Assembly (NCBI GenBank): GCA_948474755.1
Contig: CAOLHI010001286.1
Location: 496,001 to 560,000 of the forward strand
Direction: 5' to 3'
From: Ctenosaura bakeri
Lineage: Eukaryota; Chordata; Lepidosauria; Squamata; Iguanidae
Length of the DNA stretch: 64,000 bases
The translations under genes were made by a program, and so were the position numbers. Positions 1 to 10,720 of the stretch are shown one piece after another (within the stretch, counting starts at the first letter, position 1; each line of letters opens with the position of its first letter). The notes beneath the pieces were generated by a model. That model saw nothing but the letters and a program-made list of their open reading frames with translations, had not been told where the DNA came from and did no database searches.

Positions 1-2239
1 AGAAAGAATTGATAGGATGAAAAAAGCCAGAGCACTCGCTCATGTCAGATCCAGAAGTCACCCTAAATAAACCATCAACTGAAGGTCACTTGTTCATTTA
101 ACTGTTACTGACAATTAGCCAGTATGCACCAGTGTGTAGCCTCGTCCCTAAGAAGGCAAAATTCTTCCCTATTTCAGCTTGTTCTAACAACTATATATAT
201 ACTTTCTGTTATGCGGACATCTCAAAAACCCATACAATCCCACTTACTATTAACAGTACTTAGCATTTGTCTTTATTGGACTTTTTGCTTAACCAAGTTT
301 AGTACTGTTGTCTAAACAAGTTGTTGTAAAAGCATTTCTGTAATGATGTGGAAGGAGATCTTTGGGCCTTCACACTTAGGCAACATCTTCCTACATTCCT
401 AAAATGCGCAGAAGATGTGTTTCCGGAAGCACAGAAAGATTTCTAGGAAAATTCAAGTACATGTATCTTCCCTTCCTACACATACAAACTTAGATACACA
501 GACTTCTCAGCTCATGCCAACTACACGGTAGTTCTTGCCAAGTATTCTGCAAATTTGAATTTTAGGAACAAGAAGTACTTCAGTTCCTTACACAGGCCAT
601 GGATGTCTACTCAGAATCTAATTCTGTTGAATTCAGTGAAATTTTCCCCAAGATAAGTGAATACTGGACTGCAGTCTCAGCACCATTTGAAATGGCTGCA
701 TAATATAGGAGCCACTTAGGAGAGGTATTACAGAGATGTGGGCTGGAAATTTTAAGAACAACACTAGTGCCAATTAAGTTTTCTGCACCCAAATTGGACT
801 CTTCTGCCAAAGACAATAATGATACTGAACAAATGCTCCAAGCATCCTTATTTGTCATGACTTGCCTACCAACTATTGCAAATAGGCACCGTGGGGAGAG
901 AAGGTAAGTGGGGGATAACAAACTCCATGTTGATAGTATCCTGCTCCTTCCTCACCTCTCCAATTTCACTTATTGCAAGCCAGTTTTCACAAAAGAATTC
1001 AATTAACTCCTACAACTAGAAGAATAACACTGAGGAGAAAGAATCTGTGCTGCTACGCTGGGGTCCCTATCACTTAAAACTCTAACTGCAAATCAAAACA
1101 GGATTAAAACTGTCTCAGGTCACCTTTTTTTAGGAGATAACGCACTGGCGTTTTAGTCACACATGGATTTCATTTCAAGGTCCAAAAATGAATAAATTCA
1201 AGACAAGCAATGCAAAGTTAATCCTCCATATTTCTGTGGCCTTGATAATTAATCTTCTAAATGAAAGTTCAAATTACATAATTAATTGCTATCAAATTGA
1301 TGTTCTTCATTAATGTTTCTGTTGAAGCATAGCCTATGTACTTTTTATATAACCAGTTCAAATTATGTTTAGTCGTCACAGTCAGAGAAATCTGACAAGG
1401 ACCATTAAGTACTTCTGGAGGGGCACTGAATACATATCACAAAGTCTATGGGGAAAAAGGAAAAAGCCTCCAAAAGCTGAATGGAAAAACACTTATGGTA
1501 ATCCCACTGATTCTGTAAGTCTAGCAATTGAACAGAGGCCTCAAACTTTACTGGAAATAGAATAAGTCAATAATATTAGCCTATCCTTTACACAAGAACT
1601 CTTATTTAGTAGGTGTTATTCCAATGATATTACATACAGACACCTTAGCATGTTTTATTCTAGTTGTGGTCATTTTAGTTTTGTAGTAAATCTTTCTATG
1701 AGAAACATCCTTATGACGAATAATGACAGTGACACAGACTGAATTCATCTCGGATCCCTTCAGGCTTCCAGTATTAGCGGTAGAAAGTGCACAGATACAT
1801 CCAGATCTTTCTAAACAATCAGAAGAATGAAGGATTTACACAAAAGGATGCTCATTAACGTGAATAAATGTTAGATTTTACCAAGTTCTATGTTGCAAAT
1901 TGTATTTCAGGGATCAGATCTCAAAAGAACACAGATGCCCAGACAAATTGGTGGTATCTTTGACTGTGAGCACAGTCAGAAAAAGGGGAAACAGCAACAT
2001 TGCTCCTATTCATAACCATTCTTCTTTAGTACCTATAGAACTGATAGTCTTTAAGCCATATTCTTTCCCATTTTCTAAACACTTACAGCTTCCCCCGCAT
2101 TTACCCTTAAACACTGCTACTCAATGAGGAGTTCCCTCGAACAGTGATGTTGCTCCCTGGCAGGTTTCCAAGAAAGAAAGAAACAACCAACCAACAGTAT
2201 CAATGGACACAAATTACTGCTGTTCTCTGGCACAATGGA
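1..2239. other. intergenic, AT-rich, nothing recognised
   Basis: Only short, unsupported open frames occur here. I see no splice-flanked coding block, no RNA gene and no repeat I can name. The stretch lies downstream of the SANT-type gene read from the minus strand. Confidence 0.5.
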
Positions 2240-2433
2240 GAGCCAGTGTGTTGTACTGGTTTGAGCCTTGAATGACAATCCTAGGGACCAGTTCAATTCC
2301 CCACTCAACCACGGAAACCCACTGGGTGACCTTGGGCACACCACACACTCTCAGCCGCAGAAAACCCCATGATAGGTTTACCTTAGGGTCTCTGTAAGTT
2401 GGAAACGACTTGAAGGTACATTACAACAACCAT
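2240..2433 (+). mobile_element. tRNA-derived MIR-like SINE
   Basis: A degenerate B-box-like GTTCAATTCC sits near 2292. It is followed by the conserved core GGGTGACCTTGGGCAC, the word CACTCTCAGCC, and a 3' part ending GAAACGACTTGAAGG..ACAACAAC. The same layout recurs at 14.1, 18.9, 19.3, 43.1 and 48.7 kb, so this is an interspersed family. The tRNA-like head, conserved core and short-repeat tail are typical of squamate SINEs transcribed by RNA polymerase III. This copy is decayed and needs LINE machinery supplied in trans. Confidence 0.75.
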
Positions 2434-4424
2434 GGCACATCAGACAATAATGATCACCAGTCCTTAGCCTGAGAAGCACTGCTCTAAACTATTTTGACAG
2501 TATTGTCTCTAGAAACCTGAACAAATTATTATTCAAATATACATAACTCACACTATATATTATATATAGTGATTGGGAAATCGATTTAATATCAGCCATT
2601 GTGACCCAAAAGCAAACTCCAGTATATCAAGAATATATAATAGAATCATTTCCCATGTAAACTAGTCAGAGAAGGCACTTAAAACACTTGGAAGAGGGAG
2701 ACTTATTCAATACCACAAAGATTCCATACATGCTCATTCTGTGATACTGAGTACAGAACGAGAGGCTGGTTAACTATTTTAAAGTAATTTACTCTGTGTC
2801 CAGAGACTTTCTCACAAATGAGTATATTTAGGATGGGGAAAAAACACGGTATGAACATCACACATTCACAAATTGGCTTCTGAAACAGGAGAGAGCAACT
2901 GACAGAGGCTGGGGTGCCACACTAGCTCCCTGTGGAGCTCTGGAAGACGACACTCCACCAACCATCACCTTTCATCTTCTCCTTCAATTTAGGGGACTGA
3001 AAACAAAGCATTTGCTCAAATTACCCAATACTGTATTCTAAGCGAGGGCACGGGAGGCTACTGATCATTTCATCATGTTTTTGTTCTCCCACCGTTTTCC
3101 CACCCCATCAAAATAATGATTACCTCTGACTTTGAAGAACAGCAACAGAGCAAAGATGGAAACAGATATTGGTAGTCTATTTGGAATAGCAAGATAAGAA
3201 GTATATGTAATTTGTGGAATATTACCGTCATCAGCAACAATGTGCAACTGGATGGGAATGTGAAACCTGCTCTAAGGCACACATAAGGGAGACAGCTGGA
3301 TCCAACAAGACTTGTACATGCAAAGCACAAATTCAGAGTGTTTGCAATATATATCCCCAAAACTTCTGTGATATTGTGGGTCCTACAATTGTTGCTTTTT
3401 TATGGTAAAGAGTTCCTGACATTAAAAAGTCTTAATGCCACTGCCTTCTTGACTAAAACTACAGCTATTCCAGTACCATATAAATGCACTGGGGAACCTA
3501 CAGCACCTAAAGACAGCTCCGTTACCATTTTTAACTGTGCTAGAGTGTAAGTTTATTAACCAGAAAATGGATTCAGTTCTGGAGCCACAATTGCAAACAT
3601 ACAGCAATGGAAAACTTCACCATAACAGAATGAGATCTAAACAAGATGGATGGATAGGAAGGATTCATATAGGCTGGAGTCCTGTTGGGCAGTCACAAAT
3701 GCATAAACTAGGTTTATGTACTCAGGACTGCTTCATATTCACAATCCCTACATGGGCCCAAGTTTAGAGGATACACAGTGATCACAATAATCCTCCAACT
3801 CCCTACTTACTCTGCTGCAATTGATGACAGTCTGTTCCCTAGTTGTTTGGAAAGCAGCTGGCTGATAGTCCCACACTTTCTCATGGAAGCAACCTCTTCC
3901 ACAAGGGGGAATTGTGACAGAGGCCATCCTCCTGTCTGTTGCAATGGACAGTGCTAATAAGATGGGGTAGGAATTCAGTTAGCTGCTTCCTGATCAACAG
4001 AGGAACTCAACTGAAGCAGTGTCTGCATTTTAAGTCAGGATCGGGGAAGGGGGTTCAGGATGGGAGTCACTGTATAGCACTGTTAATACGGTGCTTAAAC
4101 ATTTTAGGATCCTGGCCCCTATTCCCAGCTCAGTAAAGACTTAGATTTGATAAAGTAAACATTTTTAAAGCATGGTTCCATCTTCTGGAAAGAGCTTGTG
4201 ATCAGCAGAATACCTAAAGTATTTATTGTAATTCCTATTAAAGTAGCAAACCCCATGCATGGAACAGAATGTGAAAATTATCTATGAAATACTTGAAAAC
4301 CTAACAAAATTCTATTTTAACTATTCATATATTTTTAACTATCCTTTGTAATTGTCAACATGAACAAAGAAACAAAGAAACTATTAAGAGGAACTATTAA
4401 TTCCAGAACAACTACAAAAGACCA
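2434..4424. other. intergenic, nothing recognised
   Basis: No coding exon, RNA gene or clear repeat is visible. Open frames near 3.07-3.77 kb are short, overlap on both strands and have no recognisable domain. Confidence 0.45.
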
Positions 4425-4443
4425 ACCATCAAGCCATGCGGAT

Positions 4444-4449
4444 TTTATT
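4444..4449 (-). terminator. poly(A) signal of the SANT-type gene
   Basis: On the minus strand this reads AATAAA within GATAATAAAATCC, about 317 bases past the stop codon at 4766-4768. Cleavage would be expected 10-30 bases further, near 4415-4430. It is the best-placed signal for ending the minus-strand transcript and would give a short 3' UTR of about 340 bases. Confidence 0.55.
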
Positions 4450-4765
4450 ATCACAAAAAACAGAACTCCCCTTTTAATCTACTACAGTCACAACTGGTTG
4501 CTCTACACAGTTTTTAAAACCTGAGCCATGCAACTTGCTAAGCTACTACAATCCATTCCACAACAATTCTGTACAGCAGCAGAATCTTAAAACAATTCCT
4601 ACGTCTAAATAAAGTTTGTAATCTCAGCTCAGTGTGTTCATTCATTCATTTTACAAACATGCCCCAGAACTTCCCAAGAATAACTTTGCTGGTTTTTGAG
4701 GAATTCACTACCAATGGGTTTGCATATCTTAGCTATCAAGCGCTGACAATATTTATGCAATAGGA

Positions 4766-5145
4766 TCAAGTACCTATGGGTGGTGATAAAGTTGTCATAG
4801 AATTATAATTAAAGTTATCTCCATAGGATCGGTGATTTGATCTCTGTGAAGGACTGCTCAGTGTATACTGTGACCTTTGTGATACTGCAGAAGAAATTCC
4901 TGCTAACATCTGTCCCAACATCTGCAACATCTGGAGCTCCCTAGCATGCTCAGCTTCACGCCGTTTTTCCTCAGTTTTAAGCCGTTGCTCTTCATATTTG
5001 TAAAACTTCTCTTCAGTATCCACACTTTGTTGCAGAAACTTTTCCATCATTTTGTCCAGTGTTAAGTTTGCATGACGCTTTTTTGATCTTTTAGCCTGAG
5101 ATAATAAGGGTGGTGCATTGGTGTGAGCATTAATTTGCTTAAAAC
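4766..5145 (-). CDS. SANT-type gene, last coding exon (coiled-coil C-terminus)
   Basis: This is the second and last coding exon seen. Reading the minus strand, a pyrimidine-rich acceptor TTGCTTCTGTTTTAG ends at 5146. The exon then runs 126 codons to a stop at 4766-4768. It opens with two bases of a split codon (phase 1), which fits the exon 1 donor and gives GGT (Gly). The protein has a basic patch (AKRSKKRH), then a charged helix rich in E, K and R (EEKFYKYEEQRLKTEEKRR) and a Leu/Met-rich heptad stretch (LQMLQMLGQMLAGI). That pattern suggests a dimerising coiled coil, as is common in SANT-domain regulators. The tail is Ser/Asn/Tyr-rich. Codon use is unlike the GC-rich exon 1 because it lies outside the CpG island. 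Additional intermediate exons are possible but not required. Confidence 0.8.
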
Positions 5146-6867
5146 CTAAAACAGAAGCAAATGTGTTAGTTTTTCATATTTTGAATAAGTATACTTAAAA
5201 GAAGTAGTGAAAAGTGTCTTTCTAATTCCAAACTGTCAGAAGTTCCAGTTAGCAATCTGCTCGCAGATTTTAAGCCAATTATTTTAAAGCACATAATTTA
5301 TTACTTTAACCGTGTGGTAACCCAGTTTCTGGTCCACTTATGTGATAAAGCACTATTTAAACATTTGTATTGTTACAGCAGACAACATAGTAAGAATAGA
5401 AAAATGTGACTATGTTATCTCTTCTAAAATTTGAAAGTTTCCAATAATCAGATAAAGGACTCTTCCATTAGGCTATAATTCTTTTATAGGGGCATAACTT
5501 CCACTACACACAGTGGGACTGACTTCTGGATAAACACACACAGGATTGCATGGTTAGGATACTTTAAATGATTTAATGTAAGCATATTTTTAAGTATTTA
5601 AATTAAGCTTTCACAGCAATTTATTTGTGTATTACAGATAATTGCTTTATATGCAGTTTTAATCACCTTCTTCTAGATTTGCATTACAAAAGGTGCTGCT
5701 ATAAACATTTCTTTGGTGTTAGTTATATGTAAAAGTTTCTTCTGAGTATGAGCCAATTGGCTCAGAGGTGTCAGCTTTTGAAGCCAGATTTATGAGGAGA
5801 TGTAAATGTGAAAAAAAAAACCCTCAGGATTGCAAGTATTTTTTTTAAAAAACCCCAAAGACAGACATATAGAAATAGTATAGAGATCAGCATGTACGTT
5901 ATACTGCTCCTACAATATATTTATAAATGTATTTGAATTTTAATTGTGTAAGGGGTCTGGCAGCTTATGAGATGTCAAACTGAGCATTTTGTTTTCACCT
6001 GAAAGATTTTCTACCCTTTTCCTGGATCAGAGATTGACCTGAGGGCCCTTTGCCTGGCTTGGGAACCCCAGTAAATCTCCAATCTCATGATGTCTGAATG
6101 GCACAGTGCCTTCTGAACTGTGCAGTAGTATGAAAGAATGCTGCCGCACATGAAGAGAAAGTCTCTCAAGTGTCACAGGGCTTTTTGTCTTCCTAATAAT
6201 GTGTAACACTTGAATAAGCAGCCTGTGCATCAAAATCAGAGATGCTCCCTGATTATGTTCCTTTTGGAAATTATAATATAAAGCAACGGGAAATCACTTT
6301 ATAAATGAAGGCTACCTAGCAGTATCAAACTAAAACGCTAACAAGAGTCTAGTTTAGAGCAAAACATTTCCAACTGAATGATGACGAAGAGGGTTTTTCC
6401 CCCTGATCTGCCTGACATGAAGTTGTGTGCAACTGGAAATCTGCGCAGTGGTGGTGGTGCTGGGGACTGCCTTCCTTTGTCTAGACAGGAACAGGGGAAA
6501 AGGAAGATAGGCCATCGCAGTAACCTTGAGATTTTCCCCCTCAGGTGCAGGTGTGTGGTGACCAGAGGGTGAGGACAAACACACACACACACAAGCCCCT
6601 TAATGTGCAAAAGAATAAACGTTTAGTCAAGAGTGACTCCCACAAGCAGACAGGTAAATTGGAATTGCAGGTTTAGTCTGTCTCTATGAAGAACAAGAAG
6701 ATGGCAATAGGTTGAGGGACTGTAATTATATTCGATATATCCTCCCCACCACCCCTTGTGCAGAAGGAAGCCTTCCTCTATGTGGCTGGATATACTGGCA
6801 CTAATGGGGAGGAGAGGCCGGGGAAGGCCAGGTGCCCCCGTTCCCCGCGATTCCGCCTCCAACTCAC
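5146..6867 (-). other. intron of the SANT-type gene
   Basis: The 1722-bp intron has donor GTGAGT at 6867-6862 (minus strand) and acceptor TTTTAG ending at 5146. Donor and acceptor are both phase 1. It contains an (AC)n run at 6578-6593. Around 5505-5560 it has a weak match to a recurring degenerate motif (..GGGACTGACTTCTGGATAAAC..) also seen near 33.17 and 46.3 kb. Short open frames at 6.03-6.61 kb lack any domain and are read as intronic noise. Confidence 0.7.
6578..6593. repeat. (AC)n microsatellite
   Basis: A short run of about eight AC units inside the intron of the SANT-type gene. Confidence 0.9.
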
Positions 6868-7107
6868 CCTCTCCTGGGGGCAGCGGGATGGCGAAGGGGG
6901 GGCACTCCACCTTGATGCCATGCTCGGCGTAGGAGGAGCACTCCCCGGAGTCCTCGTGGAAGCGGCCCCGCGGGGGAGACTCGAGCTCGCCTCCCTCCTC
7001 GTCCTCCTCCTCCTCCTCCTCCTCGTCCTGCTCCTCCGGCTCCGCTTCACGGCTTCTGCGAAGGAGACTCCCCGGGCCGGCGGAAGGGGGCGCGGCGACC
7101 GCGATGA

Positions 7108-7138
<31 letters not shown>

Positions 7139-7158
7139 TTGGTGGCAGCCGTTTCCTC

Positions 7159-7189
<31 letters not shown>

Positions 7190-7551
7190 GGGGGTCAGAG
7201 GCCGCTCGGCGCCGCCGCCGCCGTGTCCGTCGACCCCGAAGCCGGCCTGCCTGCAGCTGAGGATGCGGTCCATCTCGTCGTAGTACTTGCAGATCTTGCG
7301 GGCGTGCCCGTTCTTCTTGAGCCCTTCGCGGGCCTGGTAGTACTGCCGCTTGAGGCCCTTGATGCGGATGCGGCACTGCTCCGGGGTGCGCTCGAAGCCC
7401 AGCTCGGCCAGGCGGCAGGCCACGTCCCGGTACACATGGCTGTTGCGAAAGTTGCCGTCCAGCGCGCTCTGGACGTCCGCCTCCCCCAGATCTCCAGCAG
7501 CGCCCGCGTCTCCAGGTCCGACCACAGGAAGCCCCGCGTGTTGGTGATCAT
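6868..7551 (-). CDS. SANT-type gene, first coding exon (Myb/SANT-like DNA-binding domain), frameshifted
   Basis: This exon encodes the N-terminus of a probable sequence-specific nuclear regulator. ATG is at 7551-7549, in the CpG island. The first 23 residues include FLWSDLETRALLEIWG, the first helix of a Myb/SANT-like (trihelix, Myb_DNA-bind_4 type) domain. After a frame change at 7483-7487 the domain continues with RNSHVYRDVACRLAELGF, RTPEQCRIRIKGLKRQYYQ and KICKYYDEMDRIL, giving one domain of about 90 residues with the usual spaced aromatics. Alanine runs, an acidic run of Glu/Asp and a motif GIKVECPPFAIPLPP follow. The last is reminiscent of a sumoylation-type IKxE site, which is inference. 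Donor GTGAGT follows at 6867. The joined product is about 354 residues and has no zinc finger. I do not recognise the exact orthologue, so no symbol is given. A Harbinger-derived or ZSCAN/MSANTD-type relative is possible. Confidence 0.82.
6960..7190. repeat. trinucleotide runs coding poly-Glu and poly-Ala
   Basis: TCC-type repeats at about 6992-7030 encode the acidic run. GGC/GCC-type repeats at about 7110-7136 and 7158-7190 encode two alanine runs in the SANT-type protein. Such tracts mutate by slippage, and they also open long spurious frames on the opposite strand. Confidence 0.85.
7483..7487 (-). other. single-base frame break in exon 1
   Basis: The run of five C (five G in the coding sense) separates two reading frames that each encode half of one Myb/SANT-like domain. 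The upstream frame ends ..LLEIWG and the downstream frame resumes EADVQSALDGNF. A run of six would keep one frame. The cause may be a sequencing or assembly error in a GC-rich homopolymer, or a true inactivating deletion. Confidence 0.8.
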
Positions 7552-8592
7552 CCTACCGCCCGCCCACCCCCACCCCCCAGGGCAGAGGCCGGGGCCGCAA
7601 TGGCTGCGCCGGCCGGGGAACGAGCGACGGGGGGGGAGGGCGGGCGTCCGGCCGCCTCGGAGGCCCGGAGAGACTGAGCCGCTGAGGCGGCGGCGGGAGG
7701 ATTAACGTCCGCCTCGCCGCTCGGCCGCCTCAGTCGCTCTGTCTCCTCAGAAGGGGCGGCGGCGGCGACCACCGCAGCGCCCGGCCGGGCCCCCGCCCCA
7801 TCCCTCCTCGCCGCCTCGCACGCCCCCCGCGCTTCCCTCCCGTCTCCTTCTGACACAGACAAAACTTTCCGCTCACGCACATCCACCCCCAACGGCCGGG
7901 CCGCCCAACGGGGAAGACCCGCGCCGCCCGCTCGGCAGAGGACGCGGGGGCAAGGCCTGGCCGCTTCCTTTCAGCCGCTCCGGCGGCTGCCGCTCCCCGC
8001 CTCAGGCTGCGGGAGCGCGGCGACGGCGGCGGCGGCGGCTGGCGCTGCGCTCGGAGGCCCGGCCTGCGGTCCATCGCCTCGCGGAGCCACGGGGCGGCGG
8101 CCACTGAGGGGAAACAACGCGGCGGCGGCGACCACCGAGCAGGGGCTTGGCTCTGAGGCAGAATCCCGGCCGGAGGGCCTCTTGTCCCCTCCCCCGCTCC
8201 CTCGAGGGCCCAAGCGGGCCCAGCGTCACCGCGCGCTGCGCTGTCCCCGCGCCCTCCCCTCCGCGCGCGCACACCAAGCTCCCGCACGAAGCGGCCCCGG
8301 CTCTTGCGGTGCCACAACTTCAAGGCACGAGTGGGCTCCGCGGGGGGCGGCCACGGCAGGAGAAAGAAGGGAGGCCACACAAGTGCCTTTCCGGCGACCT
8401 GACGTGGGGGGCCCACAAGGCCTGCCCCCTGCGCCAAGGACCGGGACCGTTTTTGTGCCCAGTGGCTAAAACTGTTTCTTTCTCTCCCGCAAACTCCGCG
8501 GACCAAGGCTGGACTAGCACGGCGACAAAGAGGGCTGGGCTGAAAATACTGCGCCTGGAGCTGGCTGGGGAGCGGAACGTCCTTTTATACGA

Positions 8593-8860
8593 CGGCCATT
8601 TCCGCACTACACTCCCATAGCGCGATTATTCCACTTTCACCATCCTATGGAATCCGAGGCCATTTCCGCACCACACTGTTACAGTGCTATTATTCCACTT
8701 TCAACATCCTGTGGAATTCTGGGGTTTGTAGTTTACTGAGGCCAAAGAGCTCTCTGGCTGAGAACTCTGAATGCCCCTCCCTAAAACTGCAAACCCCAGG
8801 ATTCCATAGGATGTTGAAAGTGGAATCATCGCGCGATAAGAGTGTAGTGCGGAAATGGCC
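8593..8860. mobile_element. palindromic hAT-type MITE, one partial plus one complete copy
   Basis: GGCCATTTCCGCACTACAC starts at 8593 and a 65-bp partial copy follows. At 8658 the same terminus starts again and runs as a full element, whose right half (8787-8860) is the inverse of the left and ends GTAGTGCGGAAATGGCC. The internal word CTGGGGTTTGTAGTTT and its inverse mark this family, seen again at 10.07, 12.7, 17.4, 31.3 and 43.4 kb. There is no transposase, so the element would need one in trans. The hAT assignment is by terminal style only. Confidence 0.78.
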
Positions 8861-10065
8861 TGAGAAGAAGAAGAGCACGTTGCCGCTTAAGGTAAGACGT
8901 CAAAAACAAAACGTCCCCCTTCTCATCCCAATATTGTAGCCGGAAGACAACAGGGCGAGACCATAATAAAATGCCAAAGCACACGAGGTTTTCTGCTCCC
9001 CCAAGCACAGAAAAGACATCCAATGGCGAAGCGATCAAGAAAAATAAAAGGACATTCCGTTTACGTTCCTCGGTTTGCTAATTTCTAGCAACCATAACAG
9101 ATGGTGAGTTTTATCTGTACGGCCTTCCTTCCATCCGTATCGCTTATAAAGTAACTGCAGCAAAAACACCTTTCAATGGCACTTACTTTGTATGCAAACT
9201 CGGCTGCTTCCCTCTTTTCCCCCCGAAGCCAATTTCTTAGAGATCTGTCACAGCTTAAGAACCATTGCTACAATTTTGCATTTATCTAGCACTAAGTAAG
9301 CGAAACAGAGACGTTATGCGGTCCCTGCCGGAGGGCTTGTTAATCCAAATTTTTATTATATATACACACACACACATTATATATATATATACACGAATTG
9401 CATCTTTTGAGAGATCAACTCATCTTTTCTATCTGTGAAATGGTTCACTACAGCTTAAATCTAGAGATCGCTTGCACATCCCATAATGTTCAGTGGATCC
9501 GGTTCACTTGACACACCCACGAATAATCCTTGTGTAGAGAAGGCAAGTTACATTTAGGTCAAACCTTTCCTGGGACACCCTCCATGGAATTTAGGCTGGG
9601 CGGTTTGTTCCGCGAGTTTAGGGCTGTAACGTCTGAATGCGAACATACCTTTAGGGCCTCCATGACCACAGAAAAATGACTGCACTATTTTTTTTAATAC
9701 TTCAATGTGTTTAATACTCCAACAGATAATAATCTTTCATAGCTACACACACGCGAGAATCATATCTAATATATCAGGTGTTACCTATGGATGTGCCTGC
9801 ACTACCACGGTACAAACGCTTCCCTAGAACTAACGCCCATTGAAATCAACAGAGCTTCCTCCTAAGCAACCATGCGTAGAACTGCGTTGTGCATTTCCTC
9901 CCCTTTTTAATGCACAGCAAGTCATCCTCACCCATATGTAGCTATAGGTATATATAGGTAAATTCTTTAAGCCAACCTGTAGAGTAAGCAAAGTGAGGTG
10001 AGCCATATAAGGAAAAGCCGGAGAAGAACAGATTCCTTTTAGGGACGTCATATATGCCAACTCCT
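8861..10065. other. spacer between the two CpG islands, no gene seen
   Basis: Moderately AT-rich DNA with no supported coding exon. It holds the microsatellite at 9361-9395 and a weak degenerate motif near 9826-9850 (GCCCATTGAAATCAAC) that recurs elsewhere in the window. Confidence 0.45.
9361..9395. repeat. (AC)n/(AT)n microsatellite
   Basis: Alternating purine-pyrimidine stretch of AC units followed by AT units. Confidence 0.9.
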
Positions 10066-10235
10066 ATTTCCGCACTAGCCAGTTATAGCGCGATGATCCC
10101 ACTTTCAACCTCCTCTGGAATCCTGGGGTTTGCAGTTTCGGGAGGGGCCGTCCGGCCCCTCCCGAAACTGCAAACCCCGGTCAGAGGAGGTGAAAGTGGG
10201 ATCATCGCGCTATAACTGGCTAGTGCGGAAATGGC
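10066..10235. mobile_element. near-perfect foldback MITE of the same palindromic family
   Basis: Two arms of about 80 bases (about 10066-10149 and 10153-10232) are inverted copies with only a few mismatches around a tiny spacer (GTC). The outer part reads ATTTCCGCACTAGCCAG and the inner part GGTTTGCAGTTTCGGGAGG. The arms agree with the family at 8593-8860 but are far less decayed, suggesting recent insertion or arm homogenisation. The element sits directly beside the second CpG island. Confidence 0.85.
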
Positions 10236-10239
10236 CCTT

Positions 10240-10720
10240 GCCTGGCCTTATGAAACCCCTCTGGAGAAAAGGCACACGTTTCGTTTATTAGCGGCCACGC
10301 AGCAGGTGACCCCGTACCTTTGCCGTCCTGGAGCCAGAGCACAAACGCTGCCGAGGCCAGTCCTACGACCACCCAAGTGCCTCTTCCCCGAATCATCCCC
10401 TCCGAAGAGGGCTCTCGCTCGCCCGGGCCCCGCCCGCTCGAATCACGGCCCGCGCGCGCCGCCCCGCGGGCTCCAGCGCCCGCCCCTCGCCCCCCTTACC
10501 TAGCCGCCGAGCGAGGCTCAGGCCACCTCCCGCCAAGCGGCTGACACCAGGCATCGGCGCTGCTGCTTCCGGGTCCGAGACGCAGCCGAGGCACGGCGGA
10601 CGCCCAGGGCCCTCTTTCCCCGCCTCCTCCCCCTGCGGGAGGCCAATCCTGGCTGGCTCCCTGCGCTGATTGACAAGTGAAGCGTTGATGGGCGGGGCAA
10701 GTGCTGAGGTTTGGCCTGGA
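10240..10720. promoter_or_regulatory. second CpG island, probable promoter or first exon
   Basis: A compact GC- and CpG-rich block separate from the SANT gene island. It holds a CTTCCGG ETS-type site near 10565, a CCAAT box near 10633, and a GC box GGGCGGGG near 10691. On the minus strand, CTAG|GTAAGG at about 10502 is a good splice donor. On the plus strand, AACAG|GTGGGT at about 10737 is a possible donor. It could be an alternative upstream promoter of the SANT-type gene, a 5' exon of a plus-strand neighbour, or a noncoding RNA start. I cannot follow any transcript to a coding exon. Confidence 0.6.

Larger units (their letters stand above)
6800..8500. promoter_or_regulatory. CpG island and promoter region of the SANT-type gene
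   Basis: CpG is very dense compared with the AT-rich surroundings. The island covers exon 1 and about 950 bases upstream, with many GC-box-like GGGGCGG cores (for example near 7755) and no clear TATA box. This is the usual form of a broadly active vertebrate promoter. Methylation must be low in the germ line for CpG to survive. Open frames on either strand here lack domains and are products of GC richness. Confidence 0.8.

Noticed and set aside
6758..7705. Plus-strand open frame of 315 codons over exon 1
   Set aside because: It is antisense to the SANT domain and open only because of GC-rich triplet runs. It has poly-Arg/Leu/Gly content and no domain.
7730..8506. Minus-strand 258-codon frame upstream of the gene
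   Set aside because: CpG island composition explains it. It is Arg/Pro/Ala-rich, lacks motifs and overlaps plus-strand frames equally long.
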